Shown here piece by piece: positions 36,701-45,889 of a stretch of DNA of 64,000 bases. The stretch comes from Trichopria drosophilae (Eukaryota; Arthropoda; Insecta; Hymenoptera; Diapriidae). The notes below the pieces were generated by a model. It had not been told where the DNA came from. It saw only the letters and a program-made list of their open reading frames with translations, and searched no databases. Made by a program: the position numbers and the translations under genes. The stretch is taken from NCBI GenBank assembly GCA_030407085.1, contig CM059584.1, forward strand, positions 109,941,001 to 110,005,000, in the 5' to 3' direction. Numbering within the stretch: position 1 is the stretch's first letter; every line of letters starts with the position of its first letter.

Positions 36701-39700
36701 CACCAGTTTAAACGTCGATAATTTGCATATAAAAGCATTTGGAAAAATTTTACTCCCACTATTTCTGACGTAAAATTGTATGCTCTTTCAGAATCTTTCG
36801 ATAAAATGTCGATAAAATGAAAAGCTAAGAAGTTATACAAGTTTTTTTTTGTTAAAAAACATGGTTTTTAAACATTTATTTTTCATTCTAACATCACTTT
36901 CACCTCGAAATTGGTTTGGGAAACACGTCTAAGGTGAAAATATCGCGTCCATGGATCCTTAGGATTAAAACGTACCATGTTCTAATTTGAATTTCAACAT
37001 GTCGACTCCCAAAATGGCGCCTAGAAGCTCAAAAATCTTTTTAAAACTTAACAAATTTGTTTCTTAAAAACTGTAGACTTTAGAGAAAATTTCCTAAAAA
37101 CAATAATGTCTTAGAATTGGTTAAAGAACCTTCTCAAATTTTATCACAATGTATTGATACACTTTTTGGTTTTTTGAAAATTAAAAAAATCGAAATTTAA
37201 AAAAAAATTCATTTAAAAAATCTGAAAAAATTTGAGAAGCTTCTTTAACCAATTCTGAGACATTTTTGTTTTTAGCAAATTTTCTCTAAAGTCTATAGTT
37301 TTCAAGATAAGAATTTGTTAAGTTTTACAAAGATTTTTGAGCTTCTAGGCGCCATTTTGGAAGTTGCATCTTGAAATTCAAATTAGAACACGGTACGTTT
37401 TAATCCTAAGGGTCCATGGACGCGATATTTTCACCAGACGTGTTTTCTAAACCAATTTCGAGGTGAAAGTGATAGAATGAAAAATAAATGTTTAAAAACC
37501 ATGTTTGTTTACAAACAAACGTGTATAACTTTTTTGCTTTTCATTTTATCGACATTTTATCGAAAGATTCTGAAAGAGCATACAATTTTACGTCAGAAAT
37601 AGTGGGAGTAACATTTTTCCAAATGCTTTTATATGCAAATTATCGACGTTTAAACTGATGCTCAAAATTTGTCCGTTTAGGCCGTAATGGGTTAAAACCC
37701 TATTTATATGTAATAATCATTTTATTATTGCAGATTCTGGATTCTGCCATCTGTAGTTCTAAAAAAAATGGTGATGGGAAATTTTGAGACTGAAAAATTA
37801 GATACAGAAATGATCGACGCTATTGACTTTATGGTTGAAAGGGTAAATACATTTTAAAATATAAAATAAAACAAATAATTCTTTCTTTTTATAACAAAAT
37901 TTGTTAAATTACGAAGAAGTGGCTAAATCGATTATCCGAGTCAGTAAGGTGTAATGAAGAACAGTAGATTTTGGTCCGTTCATATAGTCGACGTTTCGAC
38001 AGCGTCGCTGTCATTATCAAGACTAAAAAAGTTGTTTTATTACATTTTAGAGATTACAATAAATTATAAAATAAAAAATAAATAAAAAACATACCGCATG
38101 TACAAAACACAGTACACAAATTTCGTAAAAAAATAAAAAACATAAGACACACTACCTATTTTTGCATAATTAAAATAAGTTGAAAATTAGTGCACGTGAG
38201 AAATTATTACTTATTGGCATGATGTATAATGCCTAACTAACAGCACTCAGTTCTATATTTATTCGTAGTTTGAATGTTACCATACGAAACTCTCATTGAA
38301 ATTGTATGTTGTCGATGTCAATAACAACATATATCTAAGAAACGCTCGCTTTTAAATTTGAAAGTAGTACATCATAGGAATTATTTAATCTTAAAGTGTC
38401 TTCTTTTACATTGATGGAATATGGTTGTAATTTTATGTGAATCATCTCAGATATTAATCTCTTAGACAAAGAAATCTCTTTATCTGAGATTTTCACATTG
38501 TTCCAATCAAAATCATGAAAAAGTTGTAGTCGATGTTCTGAAATTACACTTTTTGTTCTTGATGTTTGGTTGATATTGTTTTTATGTTCAGCAATCCTTG
38601 TTTTTAACATCCTCTTCGTTTCACCTACATACGAAGCTGTACAATTTTTACATTGTATTTTATACACTACGTTAGTTTGTTCCATCAAAGGGGTTTAAAA
38701 AAAACGTCTTTACCACGTTTTATGAGATTTTCAAGTTTGTTGTTGAGCTGTGGTACTACACGTAGATTGTAACGTTTTACAGACGATGTTACTCTTTCGT
38801 AAAAACCTTCTTATGTATGGCAATTTTATTGTGCCTAACACTTTTTGAGTATTTGTTACTGCATCATCATTTCTTTCGTGTTCTTGAAATAAGATTGACA
38901 GGCGTTTTGTAATATGTTTCTCTATAAAATCAGGAGGAAAATCATTGTTAAGTAGATATTTTTTTACATCTATTATATTTTGATGATGAAACTTTTTATG
39001 TGAATTTAAAATAGCTCTGTCAATTAAATTATAGATAATAGCTGTCTTCTGTGATATTGGGTGATGTGAATTAAAATTTAAAAATCTGCCTGAAAAAGTT
39101 TCTTTTCTATACCAGTTAAAAATAATTCTATTGTTGTATCTGATGAGTGTTACATCTAAAAAGTTGATGGTATTGTTCTTTTCTAACTTACAAGTAAATT
39201 GCAATCTTGGGTGGTAGGTGTTAAACATACGTAGAATTTCATCAATCCCTGAAGTGGGAACAGCTGTTATGATGTCATCAACGTAACGGTAGTAAAACAG
39301 AGGTTTATAAGAAAGTTTATATTATATATAAATATATAAGTGAATATATATTATATATAATCTGCTGTTCTTCATTACACCTTACTGACTCGGATAATCG
39401 ATTTAGCCACTTCTTCGTAATTTGAAAATTTACCGAGTGTTAAATTCCTTGAATTATATTTAAAATTTCTTAAATTTTAGTTGGAGAGTTTGACGCAACC
39501 AGAACTAGCGTCAAGACTAACAATGAATTGTGTAAGTTGTTACATCCAACCGCAAAAAGTTTGTCATCTGCCAATTACAATAATCGATGTCTTCGACGAA
39601 TACGCTTTATCAAACGATGTTAGAGAAGAAATGTACAAATGTTACCCAAACGCAAAGTTGGCCCACCTGAAGAACGGTGGTAATTTTCCATATTTGAGTA

Positions 39701-40036
39701 GATCAGCCGAAGTTAATCTACATCTACAGGTCAGTAAATTAAATTCGAAGGTACAGTAGGACCTCTCTTATTCTAATGTTCCCCTTCCCCCCACTTACTT
39801 TGCTTGCGAGCTTGTAATTCGTGGACAATATTTTTCGTTGACTTTTCGTGTGATAGTGGGAGAAGACTTGTCGGGGAACGACTATAAGAGAGGCTGGACA
39901 ATTAGAATAAGATACAGGTCCTACTGTAATTTATTGGAATCTTATTTGTTTAATTTTTGTGTAGATTCATCTGAGGCAGTTCGAAGGTACAGAGTATGCT
40001 GCGTCTAAGAAGGAGCAGATTTTGAAGACTCAATAA
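24791..40036 (+). CDS. SPG21: Maspardin (SPG21/ACP33), alpha/beta-hydrolase fold protein, seven exons
   Basis: Exons: 24791-24889, 33463-33597, 35803-35908, 36006-36126, 37734-37842, 39481-39729, 39965-40036. Phases join without a break: 891 nt, 296 residues; the human protein has 308. Exon 1 encodes [17 protein letters not shown], exon 2 [10 protein letters not shown] and [19 protein letters not shown]. The nucleophile elbow GASLGG has Ser at about residue 112, spanning exons 3 and 4. Later come [31 protein letters not shown] and [19 protein letters not shown]. In vertebrates maspardin is a cytosolic and endosomal protein that binds CD4 and is mutated in Mast syndrome; enzymatic activity is not established. 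Intron 1 (8573 bp) has a GC donor, AAG|GCAAGT, with an ordinary CAG acceptor. Introns 1, 2, 4, 5 and 6 hold mobile elements; intron 3 is 97 bp. The first ATG in this frame was chosen because it matches the length of the family's N terminus. Confidence 0.93.
24890..24895 (+). other. SPG21: GC-type splice donor of maspardin intron 1
   Basis: Exon 1 ends CTGAAG and the intron begins GCAAGT, the usual consensus of GC-AG introns. Joining here gives phase 0 to exon 2 at 33463 and produces a continuous family-like sequence. No GT in the neighbourhood gives a comparable join. Confidence 0.75.
24896..25263. other. Start of maspardin intron 1, AT-rich
   Basis: Intronic AT-rich sequence with no further feature recognised. 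Confidence 0.4.
25264..25416. repeat. Direct repeat, copy 2 (partner 22694-22850)
   Basis: Second copy of the CTCAACACATAAAT-starting repeat in the same orientation, lying inside maspardin intron 1 while copy 1 lies upstream of the gene. Substitutions and small gaps separate the two. Confidence 0.7.
25429..26675. mobile_element. TTAA-flanked foldback element F1, 1247 bp
   Basis: CCCATTAACGCCTGAAATGG and its complement are flanked by TTAA on both sides. The whole element is a palindrome with arms of about 600 bp and about 90% identity by eye. TTAA duplication with CCC ends is the signature of piggyBac-type transposition. Both arms encode the same frame (25508-25786 plus, 26317-26589 minus), which is a consequence of the palindrome and not evidence of a gene. 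Confidence 0.75.
26782..27182. mobile_element. piggyBac-like MITE, 401 bp
   Basis: TTAA target duplications (26778-26781 and 27183-27186) flank ends CCCTTAAAGCG and CACTTTAAGGG. Inside, GGGGTCGTGGGGGACCCC and GGGGTCTCTCAGTACCCCC lie near opposite ends as short hairpins. No coding frame. Confidence 0.8.
27187..27454. other. Intronic AT-rich sequence
   Basis: No feature recognised; very AT-rich with a T run near 27285. Confidence 0.3.
27455..30014. mobile_element. TACCCAGCAAACA element rich in AATTTCAATG words, interrupted by F2
   Basis: The left end TACCCAGCAAACAAAAATTC and the right end (GAAATTTCAATC words to GCTGGGTA) are inverted partners. The left part repeats AATGAATTTCAATG, GATTTTGAATGG and similar words about every 40-60 bp. 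Foldback F2 sits at 28625-29941 near the right end. Open frame 27902-28126 has no known motif. A diverged relative of the same termini forms the outer parts of 33659-35535. Confidence 0.6.
28625..29941. mobile_element. TTAA-flanked foldback element F2, 1317 bp
   Basis: CCCATTAATGCCCAAATGC and its complement lie between TTAA duplications (28621-28624, 29942-29945). Arms of about 640 bp are almost identical (about 98% by eye over the outer 210 bp). The centre is near 29280. As part of maspardin intron 1 it would be transcribed and could form a very long double-stranded hairpin. Confidence 0.8.
30015..31774. other. Intron 1 sequence with one dispersed repeat
   Basis: No exon recognised. The segment about 30707-30775 (GAGCACAATGCGGCATTC ... 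GAGCGCAAGAGGGAG) recurs in diverged form at about 47308-47395. A degenerate GCTGCTGATAACTAAT relative of the GATTACGAATC unit lies near 31190. Confidence 0.4.
31775..32130. mobile_element. Inverted terminal pieces of a Penelope-like element
   Basis: TTTTAAAGAATTAATCAATG (31782) and its complement near 32127 face each other. Both inner sides carry the Penelope terminal signature: AACGTTTTGACAACG on the left and CGTTGTCGAAACG on the right. The right copy includes a well-formed hammerhead ribozyme. No reverse transcriptase remains, so this is a solo terminal structure in maspardin intron 1. Confidence 0.6.
32027..32080 (+). ncRNA. Hammerhead ribozyme, type I, Penelope type
   Basis: Stem I CTAGTT pairs with AGTTAG (wobbles included). 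The core CTGATGA is intact. Stem II GACAAC/GTTGTC is closed by GTAC. Then GAAAC, a short stem III hairpin GTT-AAAT-AAC, and the cleavage dinucleotide TA. Every conserved core position can be read in order. Penelope-like elements are known to carry such ribozymes near their ends. Confidence 0.75.
32224..32846. repeat. AATATTATTGGACAAAAT word element
   Basis: The left half contains about nine copies of GACAAAATATTATT-like words; the right end has the complement, AATAATATTTTGTCC. The outermost bases, roughly CCCTACATATTATTGG and TAATATTTGGGGGTA, can be paired only loosely. The middle (32500-32760) is free of the word. No coding content. Confidence 0.55.
32847..33462. other. End of maspardin intron 1
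   Basis: AT-rich sequence ending with the acceptor TTTCATTTCAG before exon 2. A short frame beginning MASIDSDDF at about 32893 has no donor in a useful phase. Confidence 0.4.
33659..35630. repeat. Composite palindrome filling maspardin intron 2
   Basis: A unit with ends ACCTAGTAAACGAAAATTC and TTTTCGTTTGTTGGGG (33659-34060) is followed by about 420 bp that return in reverse complement at about 34745-35160. An inverted unit follows at about 35163-35535. The centre is near 34620. A further partial copy of the arm (CACTTTTGGAATTTTTATTC) lies at 35540-35630. The units are filled with AATGAATTTCAAT words like the element at 27455. Frame 34321-34524 belongs to the arm and is not a gene. Confidence 0.65.
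36191..36650. mobile_element. Penelope-type inverted terminal pair in intron 4
   Basis: TTCAATAAATATAAATTTTA at 36191 and its complement ending at 36650 bound a palindrome of 460 bp. A hammerhead-like motif lies at its centre. The arms include TATGGGCTCTGCC and a repeated ACTTAAAACTCTTTAAA stretch. No protein remnant. Confidence 0.65.
36386..36426 (-). ncRNA. Minimal hammerhead ribozyme motif
   Basis: On the minus strand: stem I GACTC/GAGTC perfect; core CTGAAGA (one change from CTGATGA); stem II GGACC-TGAGA-GGTCC perfect; GAAAC followed by GTT. Stem III is only ACGT, the minimal form reported for Penelope elements, which is thought to act as a dimer. The core change may reduce activity. Confidence 0.6.
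36670..37691. mobile_element. TTAA-flanked foldback element F3, 1022 bp
   Basis: CCCATTAAGGCCTAAACG and its near complement lie between TTAA sites (36666-36669, 37692-37695). Arms of about 490 bp are roughly 95% alike by eye. Inside, ACTTTAGAGAAAATTTCC and GTCTTAGAATTGGTTA resemble parts of F2, so the two belong to one family. It lies in maspardin intron 4. Confidence 0.75.
37985..38025 (-). ncRNA. Degenerate hammerhead ribozyme of the Penelope element
   Basis: Minus strand: stem I TAGTC/GACTA perfect; core TTGATAA (two changes from CTGATGA); stem II GACAGC-GAC-GCTGTC perfect; then GAAACGTC. Stems are preserved while the core has decayed, so catalysis is unlikely. Confidence 0.55.
38335..38688 (-). 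pseudogene. Penelope GIY-YIG endonuclease domain
   Basis: The 117-residue frame has [20 protein letters not shown], the GIY-YIG-like core with the C..C pair typical of Penelope, followed by [12 protein letters not shown] and SVISEHRLQ with HDFDW. This domain nicks target DNA during insertion. It is separated from the RT part by a frameshift around 38700, where [10 protein letters not shown] can be read in the other frame. It is the C-terminal module of one former polyprotein. Confidence 0.8.
38731..39327 (-). pseudogene. Penelope reverse transcriptase, C-terminal fragment
   Basis: Upstream of the ATG at 39228 the same frame contains [14 protein letters not shown]; the catalytic YVDD is encoded at 39274-39285. 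It continues with [24 protein letters not shown] and [19 protein letters not shown], the thumb-side sequence typical of Penelope. RT motifs before YVDD are missing, so the fragment is 5'-truncated. A frameshift precedes the endonuclease domain. Confidence 0.8.
39754..39926. mobile_element. pogo-like MITE in maspardin intron 6
   Basis: CAGTAGGACCTCTCTTATTC and its complement (ending TCCTACTG) are flanked by TA. With its TA duplication it makes up 175 of the 235 bp of the intron. Confidence 0.8.
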
Positions 40037-41868
40037 ATTACGACTTTCCATTTTAAAGCCAAGATTCTAATTTTTACATTCAATGTATACAATTTTTTAG
40101 GATTTCTTTATCGAACGTTGTAAATATTTGAGGAAAATCTTTGAAAGCTTGGCTGGCCTAGTAAAAATTATCTGTGCTACCAAATATTACGTGGTTAAAT
40201 TTGAAGAAAAGTTTTTCTCCAAACCATCTGTGCTATTTGCTGCATGTGCTACAAAAGTGATAATTTTCTGCGTCCCATAAAGTTCGTAGGAACGCAAAGT
40301 AATTGTTATAAATCTTTACTTGAAAATATAGTTTACGTTCAGTCGTAAACAACGATAATTTTTAAAATAATATAAATTTTCATATTTGGTGATAATTTTG
40401 TACAGCTTAAGATATGTTATAAATTTTCTTTTTTTACAAACAATAATTTAATATCGGTAACGATAGGTTGTGTATGAAAGTTTAAGAATAATTTAATTTT
40501 AAAATACGAAAGTTCTGAGCTGTGAATTATTTGTTATCATAAAATACTATTTTCGAATGTATGATTTGTATCGAAGCTTCGTCCAACCAAATTGTAAATA
40601 ATTATTGTAGAATATAAGATATGTACACAAGTTTTGTGACTGATTTGAAACATTCACCGCAAGCCTGAGAATATATGTGATATAGAAACTTTTTCGTTTT
40701 TTATGTAAAATTTCATTAATAGACATTTTTAGCAAGAATTTTTAGAAATTTGTTTAGGATTTATTAAATCGATTAAATGTTTTTCGGGCATGATCTTTCA
40801 TACACGTGGAATGAATGTCAGCGTAATTAAAAGTTAATGAAAAAGATGAACAATTGTTTAGATTAGCATTACATTTATTCGTTTTAATTCTTAACTTGGT
40901 TATAGTTCTTTATTGCGTTTTTAATAAATACATTTAATACGTTAACACATTTTGTTTTTATTGTAATTTAGGAAGGATAAAACGTAAGTATAAGAGAAAT
41001 TGAAAAGTGTATTAGCAAATAAATTTCAGTAAATATTTAGAAATCGTCAAGGAATAAAGAAATCGTCATTTTTAACGAATCAAGAAAATAAAAAATTATT
41101 TTTCATTCAGAATATTTTGAGTCATTTCTTTTAAATGTAAAGTTATACTATTTTGCGTTTTTATGTTGGTCCACAAATATCAATTAATTACGTTACCGAC
41201 ACGCGACTCGCACGTATTTACAGTTTTTGTGTTCTTACTAAGTTTCTTTTCGAAACTTATCTCTTTTATTTCTTAGGCTTTTCACAACTTTCAAGGTCCA
41301 CATTCAATTTTTTGTAAAAATATTAAATAATAAATAGTACCGAGTGTTTTTTATGTTTTTGTGCACATCAAGGACTTACAGGTAAGAATACAAATTTACA
41401 TTTTTTTCAAAACTTACCAGTGCTCAATTCACACATAAATCCCGATATAATCCATATTACCGATAAAATGAAAATGTAAACACTTACTACTTAATCATAA
41501 TTGTACATTAAATTACAGAATTATAATTCTCTGAAGAGGGTCATAAACTCGTGGCCGAAACGTAAACTCAAATTTCGTATTTTTTATCCACCTGTCCGCT
41601 ACACCAAGAAGTTTTTTTTGTAACACACCTATTTCAAATACAGACGGACAAAGAAGAACCTTACAATTTAATTTTTTCAAAATTAATTACGTCATTGCCA
41701 TCGGTTCGTACAATACAAAAATTACTCACTTTTTTTCCTGCGATAAACTTTTTTTTTCCACTTGCATTTCCTAATTCTTGTAATGACTTTATTGGAAGAA
41801 AATAGGACCTTATTTTTTGTATTGAATGTTGTTCGATAAATAATACTCGAGGTTTGTTCCAGAATGTT
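40037..41868 (+). other. Maspardin 3' flank and AT-rich sequence
   Basis: An AATAAA overlaps the stop codon region (40032); a better poly(A) candidate is AATAAA at about 40923, followed by a T/G-rich stretch. That would give a 3' UTR of about 0.9 kb. Between 41160 and 41640 lies a Penelope-like tail with a hammerhead-like motif. No other gene recognised. Confidence 0.4.
41525..41575 (+). ncRNA. Hammerhead-like motif, weak stem I
   Basis: CTGAAGA at 41531, stem II GGTCA/TGGCC (one G-U) and GAAACGTA follow in order, as at 36386. Stem I (AATTCT against AACTCAAATT) pairs poorly. Probably a decayed Penelope end. Confidence 0.4.
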
Positions 41869-41953
41869 CCCAGCAAACACGGAAAGTAACAGTTATGTAA
41901 TATTTACGTAATGGTTACATTGTTACATAACTGTTACTTTTGTGTTTGCAGGG
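41869..41953. mobile_element. CCCAGCAAACAC mini-palindrome, copy 1
   Basis: CCCAGCAAACACGGAAAGTAAC faces GTTACTTTTGTGTTTGCAGGG. The middle consists of GTAAC, GTTAC and TTACGTAA words. Related copies at 42674-42785 and 46129-46235. Confidence 0.7.
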
Positions 41954-42034
41954 ATTGATCGTTATATCTTTTGTACTTTTTGCTATTGAGGGTTGTAAAG
42001 TTTACAATCAAACATAAGCTGAAAAAAAATTTCT

Positions 42035-42276
42035 TAATTTCAAGTAAATATTTACTTGAATAGTCGCGACAAAATATTTACTTACAATAAGAAAACATTT
42101 TCTTGATTTAAATAAATATTTACTTAAAATAAAAAAATATTTTCTTGATTTAAATAAATATTTACTTGCTGGATAAAATCAAATTAATATTTAGTTGAAT
42201 TAACAAACTATTTTTCTATTATAAGTAAATATTTTGTTGCGACTATTCAAGTCAATATTTACTTGAAATTATGAAA
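42035..42276. repeat. AAATATTTACTTG word palindrome
   Basis: TTCAAGTAAATATTTACTTG and GAATAGTCGCGACAAAATAT on the left are mirrored by ATATTTTGTTGCGACTATTC and CAATATTTACTTGAAA on the right. Between them the AAATATTTACTT word is repeated several times. Confidence 0.65.
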
Positions 42277-42409
42277 TTACAAATCACAATAACAAAAGGA
42301 ACAAAAGCCGAACGATGAGAGTCGTTTATCCCTAAATTGAAAATGTTTTTTCCCAATAAAAGAAGAATGGTTGAGAAGTATTGAAACTTCATTTACAGTG
42401 TACCAATAC

Positions 42410-42665
42410 TTACTCTTTGAATAAGTATTGGTACATTGTAAAAAAGAAATGTAAAATTACATTTCTGAGATTTTACAATTTTGTTGAAATTTCCTATTAG
42501 TCTCATTGTAAAATTGCATGTTTTCGGTAAATATCCAACGAAAACAGAAAGAAATTTACCGTAAACGTGTAAAATTTACAATGGAAACGTAAAAATAGCA
42601 GTTGGAATCGTTGTAATTTTACATCGATTGTGTAATTTAAAAAAATGTAATTTGCGCAGTGCAAA
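42410..42665. repeat. TGTAAAATTACA word cluster
   Basis: ATGTAAAATTACATTT, TTTTACAATTTT, GTAAAATTGCA, GTGTAAAATTTACA and GTAATTTTACATC occur at short intervals. A loose TIR-like pair could not be fixed. Confidence 0.45.
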
Positions 42666-42673
42666 TTAAAAAG

Positions 42674-42785
42674 TACCCTGAAAACACAGAAAGTAACAAT
42701 TATGTAACATTTACGTAATGGTTACATTGTTACATATACGTTACATAGCTGTTACATAACTGTTACTTTTGTGTGTTGCTGGGTA
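42674..42785. mobile_element. CCCAGCAAACAC mini-palindrome, copy 2
   Basis: TACCCTGAAAACACAGAAAG and TTTTGTGTGTTGCTGGGTA bound about 110 bp of GTTACAT and ATGTAAC words. Copy of the family at 41869, with one extra GTTACATA unit. Confidence 0.65.
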
Positions 42786-43133
42786 GTAGTCAAAGGTTCA
42801 TTACAAAAGATTATTAAAAATAGCAAATTGGAAAAAAATTCAAGAATTGTTTTTGGAATGAAAATATAATTTGTTATGTGGAAAGAATGGATTGAAATAG
42901 GATTAAATATGTATAAATGATTCTTGTGTTTCCGAAGTAATTTTCAGGACACACGACGATGAGTTTTTTTTGTACAAAGTGTTTTTATCCTAATAAGTTT
43001 TTATATTTATTACCTTATTATTTTAATTTATGCAGTAATTCAAATACATATAAAGAGTTTTTAAAATAACGATGATTTGTTTTCTCGACAGATGGCGTTC
43101 ACAGCAAGCTAAATACCGACGCACTATTTTAAT
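42786..43133. other. AT-rich spacer
   Basis: No gene or defined repeat recognised. Confidence 0.3.
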
Positions 43134-44370
43134 CAAAGAGCCTCTGTAAGCCCCATACAAAAAATGCCCCTTTTTCGTACCTCGAATATTCAAACTTTTT
43201 TTATACCAATTGGTTACATATGATGACCCAATAATCCCTGCAAAATTTCAAAGTAAGCATATGTCCCGTTTCGGAAATATGAGGGGTCAAAGCTGACCAT
43301 GTCCAATAAAAAATGTACATCAATTTCACATTTATACTCGAATAATAATATTTAAAAAAATCAGACGATATAGTTTTTTACAGATTTTTGGCTGCTGATT
43401 ACGAAACTAAAGTCAGATTTTAAAAATTTAAAATGGCGGATGACTTTTAAAAAATCAAATGCAATTCGTTAGAAACATGTTAGTCTGGGGTTTTCGGGGT
43501 CGTTGATTACGAATCGGCTGTTAGTTTTTCAAAATTCAAAACGGCAGGTCCAATATAGCTGATGACTTTTGAAAAATGTAATGCAATTTGTTTGAAACTC
43601 GTCAGCTTTAGGTTTCTGTAGTCGAAGAAGTCGAATCTAACGTTGAATTGATATTGAACATTTTCAAACAAATTGCATTACATTTTTCAAAAGTCACCAG
43701 CTATATTGGACCTGCCATTTTGAATTTTGAAAAACTAACAGCCGATTCGTAATCAACGACCCCGAAAACCCCAGAATAACGTGTTTCTAGCGAATTGCAT
43801 TTGATTTTTTAAAAGTCATCCGCCATTTTGAATTTTTAGCATCTGACTTCAGATTCGTAATCAGCGACCCCAAAAAACTCCCAAATAATAATTTTTAAGC
43901 AAATTAGATCGATTTTCAAAAAAGTCCTCCGACATATTAAATCCGTCATTTTGAATTTTTAAAATCTGTCTTCAGATTCGTAATCAGCGACCCCAAAAAC
44001 TCCCGAGTAATAATTTTTAGGCAAATTAGATGGATTTTCAAAAAAGTCCTCCGCCATTTTGCATCCGCCATTTTGAATTTTTAAAATCTGACTTCAGATT
44101 CGTAATCAGCGGCCAAAAATCTGTAAAGCATCATATCGTCTGATTTTTATTAATATTATTATTCGAGTATAAATGTGAAATTGATGTACATTTTTTAATT
44201 GACATGGTCAACTTTGACCCCTCATATTTCCGAAAGGGGGCATATGCTCACTTTGAAATTTTGCAGGGATTATTGGGTCATCATATGTAACCAATTGGCA
44301 TAAAAAAAGTTTGAATATTCGAGGTACGAAAAAGGAGCATTTTTTGTATGGGGCTTACAGAGGCTCTTTG
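43134..44370. repeat. 1.24-kb palindrome with GATTACGAATC units
   Basis: CAAAGAGCCTCTGTAAGCCC and its complement bound two arms of about 500 bp or more. Outer 250 bp (TACCTCGAATATTCAAAC, ATGATGACCCAATAATCCC) are well conserved between arms. Inner parts contain three or four GATTACGAATC / AAAATGGCGGAT units per side. The centre is near 43650. No TTAA and no clear target duplication, so it differs from the piggyBac-like foldbacks. Confidence 0.75.
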
Positions 44371-44384
44371 CTTTTTAGTTGAAC

Positions 44385-44600
44385 AACATACATACACTGA
44401 GTTCAAGAACCGTCCGTTTCGAGATGAGCCCGAATAACCGGTCATTTCGCGGATGTTTCGAAAAACCGGCCATTTCGATAACTGTTCGAAAAGCGGTCAT
44501 CTCGTGAATGACAAGAAACAAGCGGCCAATTCGGGAAGGGATTCGAAGATGCAGGCCATTTCGTAAAATAATTTCTGTATGTGGGAATTCTATTGTGATT
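44385..44600. repeat. CGGCCATTTCG word cluster
   Basis: ACCGTCCGTTTCG, ACCGGTCATTTCG, ACCGGCCATTTCG, GCGGTCATCTCG, GCGGCCAATTCGG and CAGGCCATTTCG follow each other within about 170 bp. A degenerate direct array; no coding meaning for the frames across it. Confidence 0.5.
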
Positions 44601-44771
44601 CCACTTCCGCATCGCATCAATCAATCAATCAAGATTTTCTAGACATATGCATAGATTGTCATCGCATAGAAGTGTCATAGTTTTTATATGCATGCGCTTC
44701 GTACGTGTTCTTTGGATTATTTTTATTGACGATTTCTTTTAGTAAATTTATCATTAATTACACATTAGACT

Positions 44772-45155
44772 GAAAAAAAATCATAGTAAATTTGACTACT
44801 TTTTAACTACTCAGAGTGTTTCAATAAGTCCTCAACGAAATTTTACAAGTTGTAGTTACGACAATAAAGGAGTTAAATTAACTAAAAATATAGTTAAGGG
44901 AACAACATTTTAAATTTATTTAATTATTTATTATTTATTATTTAATTTACTAAATTTTAAACATTTTCTGGAGTTTGATTATCCAGTAAATTAAAAAGTA
45001 TTCAAAATGATGGAAGCATATATTTTTAGTTGATTTAACATCTTTACGGTCGTAACTGCAACTTAGAAAATTCCATTGAGGCATATTGAAACACTTTGCA
45101 TAGTTAAAAAGTAGTCAAATCAACTAAAGATTTTTCTGATTTTTTAAATTTAATT
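44772..45155. mobile_element. Palindromic MITE with AGTTAACT-like words
   Basis: TTTGACTACTTTTTAACTAC and AGTGTTTCAATAAG on the left are mirrored on the right by TTGAAACACTTTGCATAG and TTAAAAAGTAGTCAAAT. GTTAAATTAACTAAAAATA words fill the inside. No coding content. Confidence 0.65.
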
Positions 45156-45889
45156 AATTTAACTTTTTTGGGAACGATACTGGGAAACAACAAATATTTC
45201 AAAGTCTAGTAAAATTATTACTAATTAAAATTAAATTATACTTACAATCCATTGTTATCCCGTCTATTTACAGTACTTAAAAAACATTATCCAGTATTAA
45301 TTGATCTTATTATAAAAATATAGTTGACTTTTTCATTATTTAATTTCCGTAACAGTGTTATTTCAATATGCGAACTGAAGTAAGCACAACAAAATTGAAT
45401 GTGCCGAATAAAAGTACTAAAACTAGATCGCATTCGACCCCGCAGCCTAAATTAACAGTGCTTAGAGTAGTATGGATTAATAGTGCTTAATCGATGGATA
45501 TATTATAACAATATTCACAGTTTAAATACATATTTTCTTTAGTTTTCTTAAAATTGAATTTCAAACTATTATTCCTCAATAAATTGAATCATGTGTATTT
45601 TATATATTTATTTATTTTATTAGTCAGTATTTTAAAAAAATTCTGCGTTCGAGGTATCCAGCATGAATATAATTGAAATAGAAATACATAAATGATATTT
45701 CTCTAAAAACTGTTATTTATTTGTTATCGTAAATATGAACTAATCAAATTCGATATAATGAGTATTGGTCAAATTTTTCTGTACATGCTCCGGGAAAGAA
45801 ATAATAATGTTAGATATTGCATTTCAATATAACGTACATTATTACTTTTTAATGTCACATATTATATTTGCAAGTTTGTTAATCGCCGA
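45156..45889. other. AT-rich spacer
   Basis: No gene or clear repeat recognised. Confidence 0.3.

Larger units (their letters stand above)
37907..39423 (-). mobile_element. Penelope-like retroelement, 5'-truncated, in intron 5
   Basis: About 58 bp at the left end (GAAGAAGTGGCTAAATCG near 37913) are repeated in inverted form at the right end (to 39423). Between them, on the minus strand, lie an RT fragment, a GIY-YIG domain and a hammerhead motif, in the order expected for Penelope. The RT N-terminal part is lost. The element occupies 1517 of 1638 bp of maspardin intron 5 in antisense orientation. Confidence 0.85.
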
